Below, in pieces: positions 46,050-55,283 of a DNA stretch of 64,000 nt. Each line of letters starts with the position of its first letter. Positions within the stretch are counted from its first letter, which is position 1. The DNA comes from Paenochrobactrum glaciei. GTDB taxonomy: Bacteria; Pseudomonadota; Alphaproteobacteria; Rhizobiales; Rhizobiaceae. A program made the translations under genes and the position numbers. The DNA lies in assembly GCF_039522165.1 (NCBI RefSeq), contig NZ_BAAADE010000007.1:67919-131918 (forward strand), in the 5' to 3' direction. The notes under the pieces were generated by a model. That model worked only from the letters and a program-made list of their open reading frames with translations. It did no database searches and had not been told where the DNA came from.

Positions 46050-46937
46050 TTATGCCTGTGCCTCTTTGGCCGCCAAGTCAGCCAGCCAGTGCTTAAATTG
46101 TGCTACCGTCGATTCGCCTTCCGACTCCTGCACCGAAAGCAGAAAATATGCGCTTCCATCAAGGCGGAAGCCTTGGGGGGCGGCAAGCAGTTCAGCCTGA
46201 ATATCATCCTGCACGAGGTGCCACGGCCCGATGGCGACGCCCAAGCCCGCAATAGCAGCTTGCAGGCTGAAATAGAAATGCTCGAAATCCTGGCCGGGAT
46301 TGGGCCGACAGGTTCCACCAGTAATCTCGGCCCACGTCGCCCAAGCTGTTGGCCGCGTGCGCGTATGCAGCAGCATCGCAGCCGCATTCATTCGATCGAA
46401 ATCGAAGAAGTCCTTTGCCTTGTCGGGGCGGCAGACCGGACCTATGCGCTCATCGAACAAGTGCTGCGCAAGGTAGCTTTCCGGCCAAGTGAAATCGTTA
46501 CGACGAATGGCAAGATCTACGCCGGATCCAAGGGTGACCGGCCCGCCACCAGCCAGCAGGCGGACATCGGCTGTTGGGTTCGCCACATGGAATTGCGGCA
46601 TTCTCGGGATGAGCCAGCGCATCATTAGCGTCGGCTCGCATGAGATGGTCACGGGCGCGTTGGTGTGCTCGGCCTTGATGCGTTGTGCCTCTTGTTCGAT
46701 CTCCCCCAGCCCCCGTGCCACTACGTGCGCCAGTCTGCGCCCTGCATCTGTCAGAAAAACCGCACGGTTCCGTCGCTCGAAAAGCGGGGTTCCAAGATCG
46801 TCCTCCAGCAGCCGCACCGCACGACTGACCGCGCCATGTGTCAAGTTCAGTCGATCCGCAGCCTTGCTGAAACTCTCAAGATCCGCCGCAACCCGAAAGC
46901 AAACGAGCGCTGGAAGCGATGTAATGTGCTGTCTCAT
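46050..46937 (-). CDS. LysR-type regulator (GcvA-like)
   Basis: 295 residues with an N-terminal HTH (LVCFRVAADLESFSKAADRLNLTHGAVSRAVRLLEDDLGTPLFERRNRAVFLTDAGRRLA) and a normal substrate-binding domain. It is divergent from a LysE-family exporter gene across 92 bases and probably controls it. The pair lies inside the conjugation backbone between traG/copG and trbB as cargo. The ligand is unknown, perhaps an amino acid. Confidence 0.9.
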   Translation of the reverse strand: MRQHITSLPALVCFRVAADLESFSKAADRLNLTHGAVSRAVRLLEDDLGTPLFERRNRAVFLTDAGRRLAHVVARGLGEIEQEAQRIKAEHTNAPVTISCEPTLMMRWLIPRMPQFHVANPTADVRLLAGGGPVTLGSGVDLAIRRNDFTWPESYLAQHLFDERIGPVCRPDKAKDFFDFDRMNAAAMLLHTRTRPTAWATWAEITGGTCRPNPGQDFEHFYFSLQAAIAGLGVAIGPWHLVQDDIQAELLAAPQGFRLDGSAYFLLSVQESEGESTVAQFKHWLADLAAKEAQA

Positions 46938-47029
46938 ATGTTATTTATTCTCACACATCCTGTCAGAAGTCATCGTTTTTGTTAAAGCCGTAGCCGCGTT
47001 ATCCAAGGTGAAAACGAAAGGATACGCCC

Positions 47030-47647
47030 ATGGCCGAATGGATCGCTGTCATCACCATCACCATCTTCGCCGTCATCAGCCCGGGACCGGACTTCGTCAT
47101 GGTGTCGCGCAATTCACTGTCTCTTTCCCGGCGCGCGGGCATCTTGACTGCGCTTGGTATTGGCGCCGGTGTGCTGGTTCATGTTAGCTATACGCTCTTC
47201 GGTATTGGAGTATTGGTCCGAGAGTCACCTGCCCTATTCAACATCCTGAAGCTGGTCGGCGCGGCCTATCTGGTCTGGCTCGGTGTGAAAATGTTGTTCA
47301 GCCGCAAGGCTGAGGGGCCCGCTGCGGTGAACGAAACTGCGCTGTCTGATCTGGGGGCCTTGCGGATCGGCTTCCTGACGAATGCATTGAATCCGAAGAC
47401 GACGATTTTCATCGTCAGCCTGTTCATGCAGGTCGTTCAGGTGGATACGCCTCTTGCAACCCGGATTGCCTACGGGCTGTTCATCTCTCTGGCCCATGTG
47501 GTGTGGTTCGCCGCCGTCGGCCTGTTCTTTGGTGCGCCACGCATCCAAAAGCGGATTTTCGGTGTTCGTCACTGGATCGACCGAATTTTCGGCGCGTTGT
47601 TATGTGGTTTTGGGATCGCATTGGCGGCGGCCAATTTAGGTTCCTGA
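47030..47647 (+). CDS. LysE/RhtB-family exporter
   Basis: 205 residues with six hydrophobic segments and the family signature ISPGPDFVMVSRNSLSLSRRAGILTALGIGAGVLVHVSYTLFG near residues 16-58, then KTTIFIVSLFMQ. This family exports amino acids or similar small metabolites from the cytoplasm. AAAGGA precedes the ATG. It is one of very few plus-strand genes in the island and is divergent from its probable LysR regulator. Confidence 0.9.
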   Translation: MAEWIAVITITIFAVISPGPDFVMVSRNSLSLSRRAGILTALGIGAGVLVHVSYTLFGIGVLVRESPALFNILKLVGAAYLVWLGVKMLFSRKAEGPAAVNETALSDLGALRIGFLTNALNPKTTIFIVSLFMQVVQVDTPLATRIAYGLFISLAHVVWFAAVGLFFGAPRIQKRIFGVRHWIDRIFGALLCGFGIALAAANLGS

Positions 47648-47662
47648 TTGCTCAATAAGCTG

Positions 47663-48100
47663 TCAGCTTGGGTCTAGGTTCGCCAGCTTATCCGGATCGA
47701 TGTCACGCGATAGTTCCTTCAGGAACCTGTCTCCCGTCGCTAGACGCTTGCCGAGGGTCTGCATGAAGCCCTCGAAACGCTCACTGCCCTTGGCGCGTGC
47801 GGCAGCCTGCGCAGTCTCCGACATAGGCGGGACGAAAGTCAGCCAGAAGCGGACAAACAGCGCTAGGGTTTCGCCGAGTACAGCGATATCCTCGTCCAGC
47901 GCATCCACCTGGCGTCCGAGCCTGTCGAGGCGACGCGATATGGCAGCTTCCAGCCTCTCAGTCGTATCGCCAGCGAGAAAAGATGAGACAGCGGCCTCCA
48001 CGATTGCGGATTTGGAGATGTTTCGGCGCAATGCCAGCGCCTCGACTTGCTTGAGCAAGGCGGGATCGAAGTAGACGTTCATGCGGGCGCGCTTGGTCAT
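47663..48100 (-). CDS. CopG-type ribbon-helix-helix protein next to traG
   Basis: 145 residues. The N-terminus RARMNVYFDPALLKQVEALALRRNISKSAIVEAAVSSFLA is a ribbon-helix-helix DNA-binding domain. A helical C-terminal half (DRLGRQVDALDEDIAVLGETLALFVRFWLTFVPP) includes a possible membrane-associated helix. Such a gene commonly follows traG in these elements and may regulate transfer genes or aid relaxosome docking. The gap to traG is only nine bases, so they form one operon. Confidence 0.85.
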   Translation of the reverse strand: MTKRARMNVYFDPALLKQVEALALRRNISKSAIVEAAVSSFLAGDTTERLEAAISRRLDRLGRQVDALDEDIAVLGETLALFVRFWLTFVPPMSETAQAAARAKGSERFEGFMQTLGKRLATGDRFLKELSRDIDPDKLANLDPS

Positions 48101-48109
48101 GGGTTCACC

Positions 48110-50071
48110 TCAAAGTTCAATGCCATCACCGGGATCAAGCGCGGCCCTTCGGGCCACAAGTCGCATCCGGGCGCGTATCGCGTCGGCTCTGACGGCGTCC
48201 AAGTTGGGCTCGTCGTCCAGAAACTCGAATTCCTGCGAGGGCGACGGCGGTGGCGTGATGATTTCCTCGTGTTCGGGCAATTCCGGCTCGCGACGGATGC
48301 CGGCATTGGCGGGATCGCCACCGTCATCACCGCCAGCGCCGACACCAGCACTGCCCGCTGCCGCGACGACGCGGTCAGTCCAGTCATCTGGTGTGGCGGC
48401 ATTCGCCTGGCCCGCCGCCAACTCAGGCGGCGTGACAATCCGCTCCCGCAGGCGCCCATCCTCGAAATACCGTGCTTTAGTGGCGTGGATCGGCGGCGTT
48501 CCCGCCACCATGACGATTTCGTCGGTGGGCGGAAGCTGCATGATCTCGCCGGGTGTCAGCAGCGGTCGCGCTGTCTCCTGCCGCGAGACCATGAGATGGC
48601 CGGCATAGTTGGTGGAATCGCGCAGTTCCGTCGCCGTGCCGAGCGCATCTGAGACGCGCTTGGCGGTGCGCTCATCGTTCGTCGCGAAACTGATGCGCAC
48701 ATGGCAGTTGTCCAAAATCGCGTTGTTTGGCCCATAGGCCCGCTCGATCTGGTTGAGCGATTGCGCGATGAGGAAGCCCTTGAGGCCGTAGCCAGCCATA
48801 AAGGCCAGTGCGGATTCAAAGAAATCGAGACGGCCGAGAGCCGGAAACTCGTCCAGCATCAGCAGGAGCCGGTGGCGCTTGCTCGATGTGGTCAGCTCCT
48901 CGGTCAGTCGACGGCCGATCTGGTTGAGGATCAGGCGGATGAGCGGCTTGGTGCGATTGATGTCGGATGGCGGCACCACGAGGTAGAGGCTGACCGGCTT
49001 CTTGCCGCTGACGAGATCGGCGATGCGCCAGTCGCAGCGTGCCGTGACGCGAGCGACGACGGGGTCCCGGTAGAGGCCAAGGAATGACATGGCGGTTGAG
49101 AGAACGCCGGAGCGTTCGTTGTCGGATTTGTTCAGCAGTTCGCGCGCGGACGATGCGATCACGGGATGCACGCCGGCTTCGCCGAGATGCGACGTCTCCA
49201 TCATGGCGCGCAAAGTGGCTTCGACCGGGCGGCGCGGATCGGATAGGAAGCTCGCTACGCCCGCCAGCGTCTTGTCTTTCTCGGCGTAGAGGACATGCAG
49301 GATCGCACCGACAAGCAGACTATGGCTGGTCTTTTCCCAATGGTTGCGTTTGTCGAGCGAGCCTTCGGGATCAACCAGAATGTCCGCGATATTCTGTACG
49401 TCGCGGACTTCCCATTCGCCCTGTCGCACCTCAAGCAACGGATTATAGGCGGATGACTTCGCATTGGTCGGATCGAATAACAGGACACGGCCACACTTCG
49501 CCCGGAAACCCGCCGTTAGCGTCCAGTTCTCGCCCTTGATGTCGTGGACGATACAGCTTCCCGGCCAGGTCAGCAGTGTCGGGACGACAAGGCCCACGCC
49601 CTTACCGCTTCGCGTCGGAGCGAAGCAAAGCACATGCTCGGGGCCATCATGACGTAGATAGTCACGGTTGTAGCGGCCGAGAACCACTCCATCAGGACCA
49701 AGCAGACCAGCGGATCGGATTTCCTTGTCTTCGGCCCATCGTGCTGATCCATAGGTGGCGACATTGCCAGTCTCTCGCGCCCGGATGATCGACATAACGA
49801 TCGCGGCCGCGATGGCGAGGAAACCACCCGATACTGCGATGATGCCGCCCTCGACAAAGATTGCGGGCGCATAGGCGTCGAAAGAAAACCACCACCAGAA
49901 GAAGGCCGGCGGATAGTAGACCGGCCAGCCTGCCAGCTCGAACCAGGGACTTCCAAGCTGTGGTTGGAAGCCGAGGCGAAAGGCGACCCACTGCGTCGTC
50001 GCCCAGGTCATGACAAAAACAATGGTCAGGACGACGGTGATCTGACCCCAGAGTATTCTACCTCCGCGCAT
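48110..50071 (-). CDS. traG: Type IV coupling protein TraG (VirD4-like)
   Basis: 653 residues from ATG 50071 (MRGGRILWGQIT), with GGAG about ten bases upstream. Two or three N-terminal spans (ITVVLTIVFVMTWATTQWVA; IFVEGGIIAVSGGFLAIAAAIVM) precede the ATPase: Walker A CFAPTRSGKGVGLVVP, Walker B LLLMLDEFPALG. TraG docks the relaxase-DNA complex on the channel. Length and motifs are normal, so this gene seems undamaged. The acidic C-terminal tail is usual for the family. Confidence 0.93.
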   Translation of the reverse strand: MRGGRILWGQITVVLTIVFVMTWATTQWVAFRLGFQPQLGSPWFELAGWPVYYPPAFFWWWFSFDAYAPAIFVEGGIIAVSGGFLAIAAAIVMSIIRARETGNVATYGSARWAEDKEIRSAGLLGPDGVVLGRYNRDYLRHDGPEHVLCFAPTRSGKGVGLVVPTLLTWPGSCIVHDIKGENWTLTAGFRAKCGRVLLFDPTNAKSSAYNPLLEVRQGEWEVRDVQNIADILVDPEGSLDKRNHWEKTSHSLLVGAILHVLYAEKDKTLAGVASFLSDPRRPVEATLRAMMETSHLGEAGVHPVIASSARELLNKSDNERSGVLSTAMSFLGLYRDPVVARVTARCDWRIADLVSGKKPVSLYLVVPPSDINRTKPLIRLILNQIGRRLTEELTTSSKRHRLLLMLDEFPALGRLDFFESALAFMAGYGLKGFLIAQSLNQIERAYGPNNAILDNCHVRISFATNDERTAKRVSDALGTATELRDSTNYAGHLMVSRQETARPLLTPGEIMQLPPTDEIVMVAGTPPIHATKARYFEDGRLRERIVTPPELAAGQANAATPDDWTDRVVAAAGSAGVGAGGDDGGDPANAGIRREPELPEHEEIITPPPSPSQEFEFLDDEPNLDAVRADAIRARMRLVARRAALDPGDGIEL

Positions 50072-50223
50072 ACAGGCTCCGTTCAGCAAAAGAGATGGAG
50101 CCGATCAGAGATTGGGCAAGTCTACGAGAATCAACAGGAAAGATGAGACCGGAGGGCTACCGGATACTAACGGCGGCAAATGGGATGGTTTGCCGAAGCA
50201 GAGAGACAACTCGCGGCGGCGAA

Positions 50224-51180
50224 TCAGGAGGTTGCGGAAGACCCGTCCATTTCCGTGGCCAAGGCCAGAAGCTTTGCGAGGGCAGAGGCACGATTGCTCG
50301 GCAACCATACGGCAGAGAAGGCGATGTTTTCGGGTTCATCGTGGATTGGGAGGAACGCGACATTCGCTGTCGAGACCGATACTCCTTCCTCAACAAACAG
50401 CGAAATGCCATGCCCGCCTGCGATCATAGACAGGAGCGCGCTGCGACCGACATCGAAGCGTACGATTGTTGGAAGCGGCCATCGGCCCGAACATAGCATC
50501 ACGATCAGGTCATGAAGCTGCGGACCAGTTCCGCCATGACGGACAAGAAAGGTTTCCTCGGCGAGCTGCCGCCATTCAACATTCTGTTGTGTCGCCAATC
50601 GATGCGTCGCCGGCACCACGGCCATTAGACGGTCGCGCCAGATCACACGGGAATGCAGGTCGGGGATTTCGTGGGCGTAGGCCATGAAGGCAACATCGAG
50701 CTTGCCTTTTCTCACCATCATCTGGGCGTCACGGGCCGTCCCCTCGGCGATGTGGAGGCGGACAAACGGATACTGGCTGTGAAACCGCTCCAATAGTCGG
50801 TCGAGAAATCCGCCTGCAACCAGGGCGTGGACTCCGATCCGAAGTTCTCCCTCTTCAGCACGCGACTGCATGCCAACGGTTTTGATGGCATGATCGAGGA
50901 TACCCAAAGCATCATCGACCTGCTCGACGAAGCGGCGTCCGGTTTCGGTCAGGCGGACGCCGCGGGTGTTGCGGTCGAATAGGACAACACCAAGGGTGTC
51001 CTCCAGCGCCTTTATCCGGGTGCTGACACTCGACTGACTGACGCCGAGCGCATTGGCGGCACGGTAGAAGCTAAGATATTCTGCCACCGCCAGCGTCTGG
51101 ACGAGCGCAACCATGGGAACGTGTTTTCCCAATATCGGAAAGCCAGTGTGTTCCGAGGGTTTTTGAAATCGCCGTCGCAT
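50224..51180 (-). CDS. LysR-type regulator
   Basis: 318 residues with HTH near 27-85 (LVQTLAVAEYLSFYRAANALGVSQSSVSTRIKALEDTLGVVLFDRNTRGVRLTETGRRF) and a full substrate-binding domain. It begins three bases after the SDR stop and so is the last gene of the MerR-MFS-SDR unit. A C-terminal remnant at 54457-54878 is closely related, in the same orientation. It probably regulates the same cargo. Ligand unknown. Confidence 0.9.
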   Translation of the reverse strand: MRRRFQKPSEHTGFPILGKHVPMVALVQTLAVAEYLSFYRAANALGVSQSSVSTRIKALEDTLGVVLFDRNTRGVRLTETGRRFVEQVDDALGILDHAIKTVGMQSRAEEGELRIGVHALVAGGFLDRLLERFHSQYPFVRLHIAEGTARDAQMMVRKGKLDVAFMAYAHEIPDLHSRVIWRDRLMAVVPATHRLATQQNVEWRQLAEETFLVRHGGTGPQLHDLIVMLCSGRWPLPTIVRFDVGRSALLSMIAGGHGISLFVEEGVSVSTANVAFLPIHDEPENIAFSAVWLPSNRASALAKLLALATEMDGSSATS

Positions 51181-51183
51181 GTT

Positions 51184-51954
51184 CTATGGCTCAGCAGCGC
51201 CACGTAGATAGTCTCCGCCATGAGCCTGCGGATTTCGGCGCAAGGCCTCTTCCGCGATGATATCAGCCCCGAATATGCGGGAGTTTTGCGTTCTGTTCTC
51301 GAACATATCCCAGAAGCACGCTGCAACATCCTTCGGATCGATTGTTCCCGTCTGATCGAATGCTCCGACGCCCTCTGTGCCTTTGACGAAGCCGTTGATA
51401 ACGACTTCCGCAACGTGGATTCCATGTGAAGCAAGGGTCGGGACCAGGATGCCCAGAGCCTTGTGCTGCGCAGCCACCGTTATGGCCATCACAGCATAGT
51501 CGACGGCGAACTTGTTTATTTCCGGCCGGTCGAGTGCTGTGATCCCGCTCGTTGCCAAGATCGTGCCACCCGACGCCTTGAGATCGTCGAACAAGGCCTG
51601 CACTGCTGCAATGAAGCTGACAAGGCGTAGCTCCAGGCTTTGCCTCAAATCCTCAACCGGTGATGTAAGCAGGTCTCCATTGACCGGCAGGAAGGCGTTC
51701 CAGTGCAAAATGCCGACAGGCCCGAGCGATGCTCGTATGTCTGCGAAAGCGTTAGCGCGTGCATCGCTGTCCGTAAGGTCGGCAGGGAACGATTTGGCGG
51801 TGACACCCTCTTTGCGCAGTGCCTCGGCGCCAGCCTCCAGACGTTCAGCATTTCGGGCGATAATCGCAACGGGATGCCCAGCCGCCCCAAAGCGGCGGGC
51901 AACGGCTTGGGAGATTCCAGGCCCATAGCCGCAAATGACGATGGGGTTCTTCAT
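51184..51954 (-). CDS. Short-chain dehydrogenase/reductase-like protein
   Basis: 256 residues from ATG 51954 (MKNPIVICGYGPGISQAVARRFG), with AAGGAA upstream. The nucleotide motif GYGPGIS replaces the usual TGxxxGIG, and the active-site block is ATSGITALDRPEINKFAVDYAVMAITVAAQHKAL, in which the standard YxxxK is not obvious: Y140-like DYAVM has no lysine four residues later. It may be an atypical or non-catalytic member. It is encoded between an exported protein and a LysR regulator. Confidence 0.8.
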   Translation of the reverse strand: MKNPIVICGYGPGISQAVARRFGAAGHPVAIIARNAERLEAGAEALRKEGVTAKSFPADLTDSDARANAFADIRASLGPVGILHWNAFLPVNGDLLTSPVEDLRQSLELRLVSFIAAVQALFDDLKASGGTILATSGITALDRPEINKFAVDYAVMAITVAAQHKALGILVPTLASHGIHVAEVVINGFVKGTEGVGAFDQTGTIDPKDVAACFWDMFENRTQNSRIFGADIIAEEALRRNPQAHGGDYLRGAAEP

Positions 51955-52022
51955 GGCACATTCCTTTTCGGGCGAGCGCCCGGCCACGATGACCGGGCGT
52001 CTTTTGAGATCGGTGTTTGCGG

Positions 52023-52706
52023 TCAGGCAGCGTTCAGTGAATGGCCGCCTTCAACGAGCCAGGAATCGTGCAGCCACTTTTCCGTGCCGCGATGACCGGG
52101 AAAGGTGATCCAGTGAATATCTCGCTCGAAGACCATGACCTTGCGATCTGCGCCGACGATGACCCAGAACCAACGGCCATCGGCTGTGTTGCGCATCTTC
52201 ACCTTCATGCCTTTGAGCGTGAGGTTTTCGGTTCTACCGTCTCGGATAACGCGAAGAGGTTCGTCATGCGGGTCGATCCAGCTCAGCTTCATTCCCGGCA
52301 ATAGGTCCGGTGCCTGCTTCTGCAAGAAGTCCATGGCAACGGCCTGCGCTTCCTCGCGCGACGGCAGATCGTGGCCGACCAGATCCAGATCGATACGAGC
52401 GAACCCTTTGAGACGGCCATTGCTGGCAGTCAGGGTGCTGAAATGCTCACCGCCGAACCCGGCGTTGCGTCCGTCTACACGCTCATAGCGCACAAGCTCG
52501 GCTGTTTCGCCATCAACGGTAGCGGAACGGCGTCTCGCCTCACGATAGCCGGTGGGCAGATGGTCATTGAGTGGAAAGGCGATTTCTTCAGCGGATGTGG
52601 TGCTGGTCATAGTGCTTCCTTTGCCGGTTTGGGCCAGAGCGTAGGTTGCCGTTGCCGCGATCAGGCTGGCGGCGATGATGCTGATTGCAGTTCTGCGTGA
52701 GGGCAT
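52023..52706 (-). CDS. Exported protein of unknown function
   Basis: 227 residues from ATG 52706 (MPSRRTAISIIAASLIAATATYALAQ), preceded by GGAG; a TTG four codons upstream is less likely. A signal peptide with a twin Arg precedes a mature domain of about 200 residues rich in charged residues and Trp (DGRWFWVIVGADRKVMVFERDIHWITFPGHRGTEKWLHDSW). I recognise no family. The position between an MFS exporter and an SDR suggests a role in the same detoxification or modification pathway. Confidence 0.75.
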   Translation of the reverse strand: MPSRRTAISIIAASLIAATATYALAQTGKGSTMTSTTSAEEIAFPLNDHLPTGYREARRRSATVDGETAELVRYERVDGRNAGFGGEHFSTLTASNGRLKGFARIDLDLVGHDLPSREEAQAVAMDFLQKQAPDLLPGMKLSWIDPHDEPLRVIRDGRTENLTLKGMKVKMRNTADGRWFWVIVGADRKVMVFERDIHWITFPGHRGTEKWLHDSWLVEGGHSLNAA

Positions 52707-52734
52707 GGAGATCTCCAATTTGCGGGGTTGTTGA

Positions 52735-53874
52735 TCAGGACTTGCGGGTGGCGGTGATGCCGAGCGCGGCTATGAGCAGCAGACCGGCTGGAAGCAGCCA
52801 GAGAGGCGCAGTTCCGAACTGCGCCAACGCCTGCGACAGGGGCGGAGCGAGGCTTGCTCCGATGAAAAGACAGAAGGTGTAGAATGCCAGCGCCAGTCCG
52901 CGATTGGCATTGGTAGCGCGTCCAGCCACCGTGGCGATCAGGCCAGGCACGGCAAGAGCAACGCCGGCCGACAGGACGATGCTCGCGCCCATCACTGTCA
53001 GCGATGTTCCCACAGCTGCCAGCATCAACCCCAAACACGCCAGCACGAGGCCGAGGCGTGCCGTAACAGTGGCGCCATAACGAAGCGTCAGCGGCGCAGC
53101 GGCAAAAGTCAGAAGCAATGGCGGTAGGCCGATAAGGCGCAGGGTCTGGAGGTCGACGTTGAGGGCGACCCCGAGCGTTTGCGCTCCGGCATGCAGGGAG
53201 ACAAAGCCGAACAGCACCGTGACAGCGGCTGCCCATGCCGTGAGGATGCTAGGATTGTGCAGAAGCGAAGCCAGATGCCCGCGTGACGACTCCTTCTGCG
53301 CGGGCTGTCGCGTCCCGGTCTTGGTCGCGACAGCCAGAGCAATCGCAGCCAGCAGATAGAATGGTGCCAGACACAGCATGATCCCCGGCAATCCGACATC
53401 CATTCCGGCCGCAAAGACCTGAGCGAGCGGGGCAGCCCCGAGGAATGCGAAGCTCATCAGGGACACACCGAACGGGCGCTGTGCGGGCGGCAGTTCCTCG
53501 GCTATCAGCGACAGTGCGGCAGGCGGGAATGCCGCAGCAACGAAGCCCTGCGCGGCTCGCGACGCGAGGAGCATCTCGAAGCTCTGCGCCCAACTGACCA
53601 ACAGGGTTGCCAGCGCGGTCGTTGTCAGCCCGAACAGGATCAGCCGAAGCCGCCCGTAGCGATCGGAGAGCGGTCCAAACACGAGAAATCCAGAGGCATA
53701 GGCGAAACCGAAAGCCGAGCCGATAAGGGCAGCGCGTTCCGGCGCGATGTCGAACCGTCCGGCAACATCCGTGACTAACGGAATGGTGACATAGAGCTGG
53801 CCAACAACGAGGAAACCGCAAAGCATGAGCAAAAGAAGCAGGAAGATGTGACGCGAACAAATCGGGCTTGTCAT
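52735..53874 (-). CDS. Major facilitator superfamily exporter
   Basis: 379 residues from ATG 53874 (MTSPICSRHIFLLLLL), about twelve hydrophobic spans, with the loop 2-3 motif GPLSDRYGRLRLILFG typical of drug-exporter MFS proteins (DHA1-like). It should use the proton gradient to expel small molecules. A MerR regulator gene lies 63 bases upstream on the same strand with a matching dyad operator, so drug- or stress-induced expression is plausible. Confidence 0.9.
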   Translation of the reverse strand: MTSPICSRHIFLLLLLMLCGFLVVGQLYVTIPLVTDVAGRFDIAPERAALIGSAFGFAYASGFLVFGPLSDRYGRLRLILFGLTTTALATLLVSWAQSFEMLLASRAAQGFVAAAFPPAALSLIAEELPPAQRPFGVSLMSFAFLGAAPLAQVFAAGMDVGLPGIMLCLAPFYLLAAIALAVATKTGTRQPAQKESSRGHLASLLHNPSILTAWAAAVTVLFGFVSLHAGAQTLGVALNVDLQTLRLIGLPPLLLTFAAAPLTLRYGATVTARLGLVLACLGLMLAAVGTSLTVMGASIVLSAGVALAVPGLIATVAGRATNANRGLALAFYTFCLFIGASLAPPLSQALAQFGTAPLWLLPAGLLLIAALGITATRKS

Positions 53875-53936
53875 TTTCTTTCGTAAGCTAACGTCAGGTG
53901 TAGATTGAGGGCGCAAATATAGGTCTCCTATAGGGG

Positions 53937-54317
53937 TCAGTCCGTTCGGCGAGCTTGGTCGATCAGCGATTTCATGCGGGCTATGTTGCTTTCCAGATCG
54001 CGGCGGAAAGCCGTCAGCTCCGTGAGCTGCGCATCGGTCTTGGCAATCTGGGCTTCGAGGATTCTAAGTACCTTCTCCTTACCCTTGATGCCGCTTGCGT
54101 CCTCGAAATAGAGGTCAATCACCGCCGCGATCTCGTCCAGGCTCAGTCCTAACCGTTTGAGCGCAGCGATCTTCTCCAACCTCTGGTAGGAGGTGTCGTC
54201 GTAGTAGCGATAGCCTGCTCCCTCGCGTTCGGCAGGCTTGAGCAACCCGATACGCTCGTAATAATGGATTGTGCGATGGCTGACCCCGGCGCGCTGGGCC
54301 AACTCGCCGATTTGCAT
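53937..54317 (-). CDS. MerR-family regulator
   Basis: 126 residues from ATG 54317 (MQIGELAQRAGVSHRTIHYYERIGLLKPAEREGAGYRYYDD). The winged HTH is followed by a dimerisation coiled coil (EKVLRILEAQIAKTDAQLTELTAFRRDLESNIARMKSLIDQA). No cluster of cysteines is present, so it is not a metal or SoxR-type sensor. It heads the MFS/exported-protein/SDR/LysR unit. A TTG at 54329 is a possible longer start. Confidence 0.88.
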   Translation of the reverse strand: MQIGELAQRAGVSHRTIHYYERIGLLKPAEREGAGYRYYDDTSYQRLEKIAALKRLGLSLDEIAAVIDLYFEDASGIKGKEKVLRILEAQIAKTDAQLTELTAFRRDLESNIARMKSLIDQARRTD

Positions 54318-54344
54318 GCGAGAGAACAACTTACCACCTATCTG

Positions 54345-54366
54345 AACCTGACGTTGAGTGTAGGTT
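54345..54366. promoter_or_regulatory. MerR-type dyad operator upstream of the MerR gene
   Basis: Arms AACCT and AGGTT, with AC/GT continuing the symmetry, are centred about 40 bases before the MerR start. MerR proteins bind such dyads within the long -35/-10 spacer of their target promoter. The symmetry is visible; promoter boxes were not proven. Confidence 0.55.
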
Positions 54367-54456
54367 TAGTTAAGTGGTCTCGATTTGTCAATAAGATCGT
54401 CAGTTTGAGATCTGGTCGCCTCCATAGTGAAGGGCAATAGATATTCTAGCTGACCA

Positions 54457-54878
54457 TCAAGGTCTGGTGATCTCGGCTGCGAGGGAAAGTAGGTTTTGGA
54501 GCGAGGCGCTCCGATTTTGTGGCAACCAGACCGCCGAGAATACAATCGGCTCCGGCTCATCGACAAACGGCAGGAACACGACGTCGGCTGCTGGAAGCAG
54601 CCCACTCGCAGCTCCAAGGAGGGGGATGCCAGAACCCTGCGCGACCATGGATAGCAATGTGCCGCGCTCCACCTCGAAGCGCTGGATGGTCGGCAGCGGC
54701 CAGCGCCCGGACAAACGTAGCACTATATGATCATGCACCTGTGGTCCCGTACCGCCGTGGCGGACAAGGAAGGTCTCACCAGCAAGATCGGTCCATATGA
54801 CACCGGACTGCCCAGCAAGCCGGTGGTTCGATGGCAGCGCTACGACCAGCGGTTCAGTCCAAACCGGCTGGGATTGTT
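54457..54878 (-). pseudogene. LysR regulator remnant (C-terminal half)
   Basis: The frame encodes only a substrate-binding half: PVWTEPLVVALPSNHRLAGQSG, DLAGETFLVRHGGTGPQVHDHIVLRLSGRWPLPTIQRFEVERG and VFLPFVDEPEPIVFSAVWLPQNRSASLQNLLSLAAEITRP. No HTH precedes it; the match ends near 54878. It parallels the C-terminal half of the intact LysR at 50224-51180. It is non-functional as a regulator. Confidence 0.8.
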
Positions 54879-55283
54879 AATCCGGCAGATCGAACGTGCC
54901 GACCAGCGATGCCTTCTACTGGCCGGGCCTCGTTCCGGGATCAGTCGCTTTCTGAAGTCAAAACCGCAATTGATAGCGAACGAAGTCATCGGCTTCGACA
55001 ACCTGTCAATGCCATAGATATGGCCTGTTGATCCCATCCATTTTACTTCTGGTTCAGTCCAATGAGATTGTGATGATCAAACGAGTATGCCCAGCCCCTG
55101 AGTGGTCGCGAAGCACATAGAAATTGCCGCTCAATCAGCCCAACCACCAACGAGCTTCGCGCCGCCGAGTGTAGAAAACACGCGAGAGAATGTCCGAACT
55201 CCCCCGAAGCACCGCGATCAGTTTGAACATATAACCTAAAGAATGGCCGTTATGAATTCATGTGGTGAAGGGCATGGGAATTC
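54879..55283. other. Gene-free junction between LysR remnant and relaxase
   Basis: About 400 bases with no frame I trust. It includes the break point of the LysR remnant. No hairpin with a T-run or clear repeat was seen. It may be a scar of cargo acquisition downstream of the relaxase gene. Confidence 0.45.
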
